Positions 1 to 5,325 of a stretch of 5,325 bases of DNA are shown here, in pieces. The notes below the pieces were generated by a model that was not told where the DNA came from, searched no databases, and worked only from the letters and a program-made list of their open reading frames with translations. The translations under genes and the position numbers were made by a program. Location: NCBI GenBank assembly GCA_001768125.1, contig MENB01000065.1:8420-13744 (forward strand), given 5' to 3'. The DNA is from Armatimonadetes bacterium RBG_19FT_COMBO_69_19 (GTDB lineage Bacteria > Sysuimicrobiota > Sysuimicrobiia > Sysuimicrobiales > Kaftiobacteriaceae). Each line of letters opens with the position of its first letter. The first letter of the stretch is position 1.

Positions 1-201
1 CGGATCTTCACGTCCGTCGGGCTGATCTTCAAGGGCTCGGGGTTCCACACCACCGACTACCGGAAGGCTGCGCCGTCCCAGGCGAAGGAGTCTTCCGGGG
101 AGAGCGGCAAGGATGGGAGTAGCACGACGGAGGGCGGCGCGAAGGAGACCGGCGCGAAGGCAACCGGTACGAGCACGGAGGCGGCGCCGAAGGGGACTTG
201 A
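1..201 (+). CDS. FmdB-family zinc-ribbon protein, C-terminal part (5' end outside window)
   Basis: The reading frame is open from base 1 to the TGA at 199-201, giving 66 residues. The first 21 residues contain the segment GLIFKGSGFHTTDYR. This is the recognisable end of the FmdB/CxxC_CxxC_SSSS putative regulatory zinc-ribbon family, whose members usually read IIFKGSGFYxTDYR at this point. The zinc-binding cysteines (two CxxC pairs) would lie upstream of the window, so metal binding cannot be confirmed here. The remaining 45 residues are a hydrophilic tail rich in Lys, Glu, Gly, Ser, Thr and Ala, probably disordered; such tails vary widely in this family. The family's function is poorly defined: the name comes from a gene linked to formamidase and amide regulation, and members are often called putative regulatory proteins. 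The stop overlaps the next ATG by one base (TGATG), which points to co-translation with the downstream membrane protein gene. Confidence 0.88.
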   Translation, partial: RIFTSVGLIFKGSGFHTTDYRKAAPSQAKESSGESGKDGSSTTEGGAKETGAKATGTSTEAAPKGT

Positions 202-1937
202 TGGGCTGGTCGGCGAGGAGGTGGGGACATGGCGTGATCGCCATGTCCTTTGTGTTTCTGGGCGCGGTGCTCCCCGCACGTTCGGCGCCGGCGCTGGATG
301 TCCGGGGCCAGGTCGGAATGGGGGGATGGATCGTGCCCGGCCGCTTCGTGCCGCTGCGCGTCCAGGTCGGTGCGGACCGGGAGGTCCGCGGGACCCTCGA
401 GGTCGCGGTGCCGGGGCCGGGCGGCGACACCGTCACGCACACGCATGCGGTGCACGTCACGCCCGGCTCGGCGCAGCAGATCACCTTCGACATCATCGTC
501 ACCGATCCGCGCCGCGACCTGCTCCTCCGCGTGCGCGGCAACGGCGGCGAGGAGGCCCGTGCCGCCCTGCCCGTGGGGGTCTTCCGCGTGGCCGAGGGTA
601 TCGTGGCGGCGGTCACCCGGGAGCCGGCCGGCCTCGAGTTCCTCGCCGCCTCGGGACGCAAACGCCGCCCCGCGTACCTGACCGGCGCTTCGCTGCCGTC
701 GGGCTGGCAGGGATATGATGCGGTCGACCTCGTCGTCGTGCGCGACCTCGATCCGCGCGCGCTGCTGCCGGTGCAGCAGGAGGCGCTGGTCGGATGGGTC
801 GCGCAGGGCGGCCGCCTCCTCGTTGCGGCGCACGACGCGCTGCCGGTGCCGCCGTGGCTCCAGGTCCTGCTCCCCGCGCGCATCGCGTCCCCGCCGTCGA
901 GCGTCCCCGGTGTGCCCGTGGCGCTCGCCGCCCTCGTCCCCGATCCTGGGGCGGAGGTTGTGCGCCGGGGCGACCGACCGCTTGCGGTGCGCGGCGGATT
1001 CGGCCGCGGGGTGGTCGAGGTCTGGGCGTTCGACCCATTCTCTCCTCAGGGCCGCGCCTGGCCCGGACGGCTCCCCCTGTGGCGCTCGCTGCTGGAGCTA
1101 CCGCGCCCTACGCCCGCCGCCTCCGGGACCCTCGCGGACGAGCTCCCCCGTACCCGTCCGCTACCCGGCAGCACACAGCTCGTCCTCGCGCTGCTCTCGG
1201 TCGCCTACATCGCCGCGATCCGCATCCTCCTCCGCCGGTTTGGCCCCGCCCGCGGCGGGTGGGTCCTCCTTTTCGCGGCCGTGGCCGCGTTTGGCGTCGT
1301 GCTCTTCGGGGTCTCTGCCGGGGCGCGCCGGGCGGCGGGCTCGATCGCTCAGGTGTCCATCATCGAGGTCATCCCGGGCGCGCAGCGCGCGCGGGCCGGG
1401 ACGTTCGTGTCGCTCATCACGCCGTATGGCGGGCGTGTCGATTTCACCGTTCCGCGAGGCGCCGCGGTGCGGCCGCTGGGTCCGGGCAACCTCCGCATCG
1501 ATGAGAGCGAATCTGTCGTCACCGGCACAGCGCGAACGGGGCAGGGGGTACTCGAGGTGACGCAGATCGTTCCAGTGGATCTGCGGGCCGAGGCCGTGGA
1601 GCGGGATGGGACACTCGCACTCGTCGTGACCGGCCGGGATCCCCGACCCACCCACGCGCTCCTGTACCGCCGCCGCCAGATACACCGGCTCGGCGAGGAG
1701 CTGCACCCCCGTACGGTGCTCGATCCCGCACGCTGGGAGCCGGTCGACCGGCCGGGTACGCTGGGGACGGATCTAGCCGCGCGCGCCGCCGAGTGGCTGT
1801 TCAAGCAACTGCAGGCCGCGGGCGGCGAGGCCTGGCTCGTGGGCCGGTCCTCCGACGAGCGGGTGGGGGTGCGTCTGCCCGATGGACGTTCCGGCATCTC
1901 CGCGCAGCTCGTGGTCATCCCGGTGCGCTTGCGATGA
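201..1937 (+). CDS. Signal-peptide membrane protein with amidotransferase-like outside domain and two TM helices; function unknown
   Basis: This gene encodes 578 residues and I cannot assign a named function. Residues 1-30 look like a signal peptide: Arg-rich start, hydrophobic VIAMSFVFLGAVL, then a cleavage-like ARSAPA. Residues about 32-130 are beta-rich and resemble an immunoglobulin-like sandwich. Residues about 135-300 resemble the class-I glutamine-amidotransferase-like fold often found in envelope proteins near MoxR/DUF58 genes. The clues are a buried strand DAVDLVVVRDLDP (173-185) followed by QQEALVGWVAQGGRLLVAA (192-210). No catalytic Cys is visible; the whole protein appears to lack cysteine, so an enzymatic amidotransferase is unlikely. 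TM helices lie at about 325-345 and 353-373, joined by a short Arg-rich loop expected to be cytoplasmic. Residues 376-578 would then be outside again. I chose ATG 201 because it overlaps the upstream stop and follows AAGGGG at 190-195. A TTG at 198 and an ATG at 243 are alternatives; the latter would shorten the signal peptide. Its stop overlaps the permease start, so it probably works with that transporter. Confidence 0.8.
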   Translation: MGWSARRWGHGVIAMSFVFLGAVLPARSAPALDVRGQVGMGGWIVPGRFVPLRVQVGADREVRGTLEVAVPGPGGDTVTHTHAVHVTPGSAQQITFDIIVTDPRRDLLLRVRGNGGEEARAALPVGVFRVAEGIVAAVTREPAGLEFLAASGRKRRPAYLTGASLPSGWQGYDAVDLVVVRDLDPRALLPVQQEALVGWVAQGGRLLVAAHDALPVPPWLQVLLPARIASPPSSVPGVPVALAALVPDPGAEVVRRGDRPLAVRGGFGRGVVEVWAFDPFSPQGRAWPGRLPLWRSLLELPRPTPAASGTLADELPRTRPLPGSTQLVLALLSVAYIAAIRILLRRFGPARGGWVLLFAAVAAFGVVLFGVSAGARRAAGSIAQVSIIEVIPGAQRARAGTFVSLITPYGGRVDFTVPRGAAVRPLGPGNLRIDESESVVTGTARTGQGVLEVTQIVPVDLRAEAVERDGTLALVVTGRDPRPTHALLYRRRQIHRLGEELHPRTVLDPARWEPVDRPGTLGTDLAARAAEWLFKQLQAAGGEAWLVGRSSDERVGVRLPDGRSGISAQLVVIPVRLR

Positions 1938-2662
1938 TCCGCCTGAACGCCGTCACCCGCAGCGATCTGCGGCGGCGCCTGGGCGGGGGCAGGGCGCTGA
2001 CGATGGTCACCGTGTACCTGTCGGTGCTCGCGCTGCTGGCGTTCCTCTCGCTGCCGCCGGACCTCGGCCGCCTCGATGACCTCCGGCAGGAGGGGCTGCT
2101 CCTGGCGTTTCTCATCGTCGAGACGGTCCTTGCCGCCTACCTCACGTCCGCGTCAGCCTGCGGGGAGATCGCGGTGGAAGGAGAGAAATCCGTCGTGGAT
2201 CTGGCGGCGTCTCCGTTCACCCCGGGCGCCGTGGCGTGGGGGAAGGTACTCACCTCGCTCCTGTTCGCGACACTCCTCACCGTGCTGGCCGTGCCGTTCT
2301 CCCTCGTCGTTGCCGGCATCCGCGGGGAGGCGCCGTCCGCGGTGGCCCGCGCGGCGATCGTGACCGTGCCGGTGGCCGCCTCGCTCGGGGCGCTCGGTGC
2401 CCTCTACAGCGCCGTATTCGACTCGGATTTCACGCGCAGCTTCGTCCACTGGCTGACCCTGCTCGCGCTGATCGTCGGCGCGACCGCGCTGCCGCCGCCC
2501 TGGGACGTCCTCAGTCCGGTGCGGATGGTCATCCTCCTGGCGCGTGACGGGCTGCGCGTCGACGCGCTCCTGGCGTCCGCGCTGTACGCCCTGCTCATCT
2601 TTCCGGTGGGCGTCGCCATCGCCCGGCGCATCGAGCGCATCCGCGCCATGTACCAGCACTGA
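1934..2662 (+). CDS. ABC-2 type transporter permease
   Basis: This gene encodes 242 residues, compact but within the range for ABC-2 permeases. About six hydrophobic segments are visible, at roughly 21-40, 54-74, 103-127, 138-160, 169-187 and 208-230, with a basic N-terminus and a basic C-terminus (RRIERIRAMYQH), as expected for cytoplasmic ends. The strongest family evidence is at residues 78-104. EIAVEGEKSVVDLAASPFTP followed by GAVAWGK matches the ABC-2 coupling-helix region, usually ExExGTxxxLxxxPxxxxxxxxGK. Such permeases export substrates across the inner membrane and need a separate ATP-binding subunit. None is encoded in the window, so the partner must lie elsewhere. ATG 1934 overlaps the previous TGA (ATGA) and no Shine-Dalgarno sequence precedes it, so translation probably depends on coupling. 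In-frame codons upstream of 1934 only extend into the preceding gene and lack sense as protein. The substrate cannot be inferred. Confidence 0.87.
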   Translation: MIRLNAVTRSDLRRRLGGGRALTMVTVYLSVLALLAFLSLPPDLGRLDDLRQEGLLLAFLIVETVLAAYLTSASACGEIAVEGEKSVVDLAASPFTPGAVAWGKVLTSLLFATLLTVLAVPFSLVVAGIRGEAPSAVARAAIVTVPVAASLGALGALYSAVFDSDFTRSFVHWLTLLALIVGATALPPPWDVLSPVRMVILLARDGLRVDALLASALYALLIFPVGVAIARRIERIRAMYQH

Positions 2663-2719
2663 TCGCTCCGCATCCGCGCCGTTCTTCCGCCATCCCAGCG
2701 TGAGGAGTATAATCTCGCT
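2663..2719 (+). other. Intergenic gap between the permease gene and the coiled-coil protein gene
   Basis: This 57-bp gap is the only sizeable non-coding stretch in the window. It holds a candidate promoter and an SD-like GAGGAG at 2702-2707. I see no convincing stem-loop with a T-run, so there is no evidence for an intrinsic terminator after the permease gene, and read-through from the upstream operon is possible. Confidence 0.7.
2708..2713 (+). promoter_or_regulatory. Candidate -10 box (TATAAT) for a leaderless transcript
   Basis: A perfect TATAAT consensus stands out in this GC-rich context. Only 6 nt separate it from ATG 2720, so transcription would begin at or within a base or two of the start codon, giving a leaderless mRNA. 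This spacing is the known signature of leaderless genes in Deinococcus-Thermus, Actinobacteria and some other phyla. The -35 region is weak: at 17-bp spacing the sequence is TTCCGC (2685-2690), sharing only the leading TT with TTGACA. No extended TGn element is present. The competing reading is an ordinary leadered start using GAGGAG at 2702-2707, but that lies 12 nt before the ATG, longer than the usual 5-9. Confidence 0.5.
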
Positions 2720-4264
2720 ATGGACGGGGCTTCCGACCTCCTGCAGCGCCTCGTGCGCCGCGCCGCACGCCGCATGACCTGGCAGCGCGCGTTCCGCGAC
2801 GGGCTCCTCGCGGGCACCGTCATCCTCGGTGCGCTCGCCGCCGCTGCGCTCGCCGCCGTGGCCGTCCCGCTCGACCCGGTGCCTCCCGCAGTGTCCGCGG
2901 GCGCGGCCCTCGCGGCGATCGCCGCCGTCACGGCGTTGCTCGCCGCGGCGCGGCCGGTGCCGGACCTGGCCGCGGCGCGCCTGCTGGATCTACGCGCCGG
3001 CCTCGAAGAACGGACGAGCACCGCCTTCGAGGTGAGCGCCCGAGCGCATCGATCGCCGCTGGCGCCCCGCCTGCTCGCCGATGCCGCCTGGCGAGCGGAG
3101 GCCGTCGATCTGCGCGCCGCGTTCCCCTGGCGCCCCCCCCGCACCCTCTACGCCTTGGCGTTCCTCATGCTGTTGCTCGTTGTCTGGCCGTCCACGCTGC
3201 GGGGGATGGCGATCCCGGGGACCCCGGCGGACCGCGCGCGGCAGACAATCCGGCGGGAAGGCGGGCGGCTCGAGCAGTTCGCGCGGGCGCTCCAGTCGCG
3301 CACCCGGGCGCAGCGGATGCCGCAGACCCGCCGGGTCGCACCGGAGGTCCGCGATCTTGGAGCGCGCCTCCAGCAGGAGCGTGTCGACCGCGCGGAGGCG
3401 CTGGCCCGCATCGCGGAGCTCTCGCGCCGGATCGAGGAAGCCCGCCGGGAGATCGACGGCCGCCTCGACGCGCAGCGGCCAGCGCAGGGCGAGGGCAGCG
3501 TGCCGCAGGAGCTGCTCCGCCGCCAGGCACTGCAGCAACAGATCCGCCAGCTGCGTGAGCTAACGAACCGTCTGCGTCAGAATCCCGAGGCGGCCAGCCA
3601 GGACGCGCTGCAGCGGTTGGGTGAGATCACCCAGCACGCTGAGGGCGACCAGCCTGCGCAGGTGCGCAGCCGGCTGGAGCGCGCGCGCGAGCAGCTGCAG
3701 CAGGGCAACGCATCGGGGGCCGGCGAGTCGCTGGCCGATGCGCTGCGCGAGCTGGAAGGACTCGAGTCGATGCTGGCGGATGCGGAAGGGCTGCGCAGCG
3801 CCCAGCGCCAGCTGGAGCGTTCGCAGCAGGCGATCGCATCCTCAGGCGGAACGGAGCGCGGGGGCGACCTTGCCGACGATCCGTCCCGGCCGCAGGACGG
3901 TCCCGCCGCCCCCGGGGAGAATCCACCGTCCCAGGAAGCCGGCGCAGACGCGCTCCCGCCGCAGGGACCGAACGAAGGCACCACGCCGGGGCAGGGGCGC
4001 GTGCAGGAGAAGATGGGCGAGGCCTCGCCGCGCCTGGAGGCCACGCGCTCCCCGGACCGCTTGCGCGGCACGCAGTCCGAGGGTCCGGTCAGCTCCGCGG
4101 AGGTGCAGGGGGCCAGCCGTCCCGGGATTTCGCGGGTCGAAGCGCGGCCCGTGGCACCCACGATCGTCGCCCAGGCCGACCGTGCGATGGAATCCGCACG
4201 GACGCCGGGCCGCTACCGCGGCCTCGTCCGCCGGTACTTCGAGCGCCTGGCCAGGCTGCGCTGA
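2720..4264 (+). CDS. DUF4175-like membrane protein with long coiled coil and disordered tail
   Basis: This gene encodes 514 residues. A basic N-terminus is followed by a helical hairpin (TM at about 28-50 and 57-77), a cytoplasmic-type segment and a third TM helix at about 142-160. Between TM2 and TM3, AARLLDLRAGLEERTSTAFE (85-104) and DLRAAFPWRP (130-139) match conserved stretches of DUF4175/TIGR02302-like proteins, where an LDxRxGLxxRxxTAxE pattern recurs. Residues about 170-375 are Arg/Glu/Gln/Leu-rich and predicted to be helical coiled coil. Residues about 375-470 are Pro/Gly/Ser/Asp/Glu-rich and probably disordered. The protein ends in a short conserved-looking helix, GRYRGLVRRYFERL (497-510), also typical of this family. 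Three TM helices would put the N-terminus and the coiled coil on opposite sides of the membrane. If the basic N-terminus is inside, the coiled coil is outside. The function is unknown. It lies 18 nt upstream of moxR, suggesting joint action with the MoxR-DUF58 pair. The family call is from motif memory, not a profile search. Confidence 0.8.
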   Translation: MDGASDLLQRLVRRAARRMTWQRAFRDGLLAGTVILGALAAAALAAVAVPLDPVPPAVSAGAALAAIAAVTALLAAARPVPDLAAARLLDLRAGLEERTSTAFEVSARAHRSPLAPRLLADAAWRAEAVDLRAAFPWRPPRTLYALAFLMLLLVVWPSTLRGMAIPGTPADRARQTIRREGGRLEQFARALQSRTRAQRMPQTRRVAPEVRDLGARLQQERVDRAEALARIAELSRRIEEARREIDGRLDAQRPAQGEGSVPQELLRRQALQQQIRQLRELTNRLRQNPEAASQDALQRLGEITQHAEGDQPAQVRSRLERAREQLQQGNASGAGESLADALRELEGLESMLADAEGLRSAQRQLERSQQAIASSGGTERGGDLADDPSRPQDGPAAPGENPPSQEAGADALPPQGPNEGTTPGQGRVQEKMGEASPRLEATRSPDRLRGTQSEGPVSSAEVQGASRPGISRVEARPVAPTIVAQADRAMESARTPGRYRGLVRRYFERLARLR

Positions 4265-4271
4265 CACCGAC

Positions 4272-4277
4272 AGGAGG
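4272..4277 (+). promoter_or_regulatory. Strong Shine-Dalgarno site for the MoxR gene
   Basis: AGGAGG lies 5 nt before ATG 4283. It is the clearest ribosome binding site in the window and fixes this start. The ATG at 4278 touches the SD sequence and is out of frame, so it is not a plausible competitor. Confidence 0.85.
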
Positions 4278-4282
4278 ATGAG

Positions 4283-5269
4283 ATGACCCCGGAAGAGTTC
4301 GCCGCCACGTTCGAGCGCATCCGCCGTGAGGTGCGCACCGTGATCGTCGGGCATGAGACGCTGATCGACCACGTGCTGACCGCGTTCATCGCGGGCGGCC
4401 ACGTGCTGCTGGAGGGCGTGCCGGGATTGGGCAAGACGCTGCTCGTGAAGACGCTGGCGCAGTCGCTCGAGCTGTCGTTCTCGCGCATCCAGTTCACCCC
4501 CGACCTCATGCCGGCGGACATCGTCGGCACGAACGTCGTGATGCAGGACGCCGAAGGCCGCCGGTATTTCGAGTTCCAGCGGGGTCCGGTGTTTACGCAG
4601 GTGCTGCTGGCCGACGAGGTCAACCGCGCCACGCCGAAGACGCAGTCGGCGCTGCTTGAGGCGATGCAGGAGCACACCGTCACCGCCGCGGGGACCTCGT
4701 ACGCGCTGGAGGAGCCGTTCTTCGTCCTCGCCACGCAGAACCCCATCGAGATGGAGGGGACCTATCCCCTCCCCGAAGCCCAGCTCGACCGCTTTCTCTT
4801 CAAGGTGAAGGCGGAGTTCCCGACGGCGGCCGACCTCGTGGAGATCATCGACCGGACGACGGTCGCCGACCAGCCGCAGGCCCGCGTCGTCGCGTCGCGG
4901 GAGGTGATCAGGCAAATGCTTCGCCTCGCGCGTGAGGTCGAGGTGGCCTCCCACGTCAAGGCATATACGGCGCGGCTAGTGCGGGCGACGCATCCTGGGG
5001 ATCCGCGCTCGGCGGACATGGCCCGGCGCTACGTGCGGTACGGGGCGAGCCCGCGCGGCGTGCAGGCCCTGATCCTTTCCGCGAAGGTCCGGGCCCTGGT
5101 GGCCGGCCGGGCGAACGTCAGTCTCGGCGACCTGAAGGCGCTCGCGCTGCCGAGCCTGCGCCACCGGATCATCCTGAATTTCGAAGGCGAGGCCGAGGGC
5201 ATCGACGCGGACGCCGTGATCCAGAACGCGCTCGACGAGACCCCGGAGCTGGAAGAAGCCAGGACGTGA
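4283..5269 (+). CDS. MoxR-family AAA+ ATPase
   Basis: This gene encodes 328 residues, a full-length MoxR protein (the family is usually 300-350). In order: IVGHE (21-25), the usual MoxR entry motif; Walker A GVPGLGKT (45-52, Lys51); Walker B VLLADE (107-112, Asp111 and Glu112) continuing into VNRATPKTQSALLEAMQE; sensor 1 ATQNP (150-154, Asn153); the family hallmark EGTYPLPEAQLDRF (158-171) with candidate arginine finger Arg170; and sensor 2 SPRG (256-259, Arg258). All key residues are present, so an active ATPase is expected. MoxR proteins are cytoplasmic, probably ring-forming, and act as chaperone-like factors in maturation or metal insertion of partner proteins. They are typically encoded beside DUF58 and von Willebrand A (vWA) domain proteins. 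Here the DUF58 gene follows with a 4-nt overlap (GTGA), the standard arrangement. The specific client is unknown; the coiled-coil membrane protein upstream is a candidate. Confidence 0.97.
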   Translation: MTPEEFAATFERIRREVRTVIVGHETLIDHVLTAFIAGGHVLLEGVPGLGKTLLVKTLAQSLELSFSRIQFTPDLMPADIVGTNVVMQDAEGRRYFEFQRGPVFTQVLLADEVNRATPKTQSALLEAMQEHTVTAAGTSYALEEPFFVLATQNPIEMEGTYPLPEAQLDRFLFKVKAEFPTAADLVEIIDRTTVADQPQARVVASREVIRQMLRLAREVEVASHVKAYTARLVRATHPGDPRSADMARRYVRYGASPRGVQALILSAKVRALVAGRANVSLGDLKALALPSLRHRIILNFEGEAEGIDADAVIQNALDETPELEEART

Positions 5270-5325
5270 CCACCGCCGCCACACTCCTCGACGCGCAGTT
5301 CCTGCGGCGGCTCGACCGCCTCGGC
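5266..5325 (+). CDS. DUF58 protein, N-terminal start (3' end outside window)
   Basis: A GTG start at 5266 overlaps the moxR stop (GTGA) and opens a frame running to the window end without a stop, giving 20 residues: MTTAATLLDAQFLRRLDRLG. The pattern LLDxxFLxRLxRL is how DUF58 proteins typically begin, and DUF58 genes very commonly follow moxR. Full DUF58 proteins are about 300-450 residues, sometimes with N-terminal TM helices, and carry a vWA-like domain. None of that can be seen here. No strong SD is present (AGGA at 5261-5264 lies only 1 nt before the GTG), so coupling to moxR translation is likely. Identification rests on a short segment plus context. Confidence 0.75.
   Translation, partial: MTTAATLLDAQFLRRLDRLG

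Noticed and set aside
713..719. TATGAT, a -10-like hexamer
   Set aside because: It is inside a well-supported coding region, with no gene start nearby and no matching -35.
29..883. Two overlapping minus-strand open frames of 258-284 codons near the start
   Set aside because: They lie opposite the FmdB end and the signal-peptide protein, have low-complexity Arg/Pro/Ser/Thr-rich products and show no domain pattern. They compete with a frame that has a clear signal peptide and TM helices.
1793..1933. An in-frame upstream extension of the permease gene by 47 codons
   Set aside because: It would overlap the preceding gene almost entirely out of frame and adds an Arg/Gly/Ala-rich segment unlike a permease N-terminus. 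The ATGA overlap at 1934 gives a natural start.
2663..2700. Possible terminator after the permease gene
   Set aside because: I found no stable inverted repeat followed by a T-run. The short GC-rich similarities do not form a convincing hairpin.
3400..3830. Repeated CAG/GAG/CGC-rich motifs suggesting a DNA repeat array
   Set aside because: These are irregular and follow from Gln/Arg/Glu/Leu codons in the coiled coil. There is no constant unit or spacing.
3842..4954. Long open frame of 370 codons on the minus strand, opposite the coiled-coil and MoxR genes
   Set aside because: It spans the junction of two well-supported + strand genes and its product is an Arg/His/Leu-rich sequence with no motif. 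It is what high-GC coding sequence produces on the opposite strand.

Overview
This is a GC-rich bacterial window, densely coding on the + strand only. It holds five protein genes and a sixth gene start, with one intergenic gap of 57 bp. No RNA genes, insertion sequences, CRISPR arrays or sizeable repeats are visible. Taxonomy cannot be fixed from one window. High GC, gene junctions that overlap by 1-4 nt, sparse Shine-Dalgarno (SD) sequences and one leaderless-looking promoter would suit Chloroflexota, Armatimonadota/Sysuimicrobiota-like, Deinococcota or similar lineages. That placement is inference.

Layout: (1) 1-201 is the C-terminal end of an FmdB-family zinc-ribbon protein with a low-complexity hydrophilic tail. 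(2) 201-1937 encodes a secreted/membrane protein of 578 residues, with a signal peptide, an outside domain resembling glutamine-amidotransferase-like domains, two transmembrane (TM) helices and a second outside domain. (3) 1934-2662 encodes a six-helix ABC-2 type permease. (4) 2663-2719 is the only real intergenic gap and carries a perfect TATAAT ending 6 nt before the next ATG. (5) 2720-4264 encodes a DUF4175-like membrane protein with a long coiled coil and a disordered tail. (6) 4283-5269 encodes a complete MoxR-family AAA+ ATPase. (7) 5266-5325 is the start of a DUF58 protein, cut by the window end.

Genes 1-3 overlap by 1 and 4 nt and look translationally coupled. Genes 5-7 form a second block (18-nt gap, then a 4-nt overlap) that may have its own promoter. 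MoxR plus DUF58 is a widespread pair thought to act as a chaperone-like module on membrane or secreted proteins. Here it is joined to a coiled-coil membrane protein, an ABC-2 permease and a large exoplasmic membrane protein, which suggests one cell-envelope machine of unknown substrate. The permease has no ATP-binding partner inside the window. The components belong to recognised families; the least understood parts are the 578-residue protein, the coiled-coil protein and how they connect to the MoxR ATPase.
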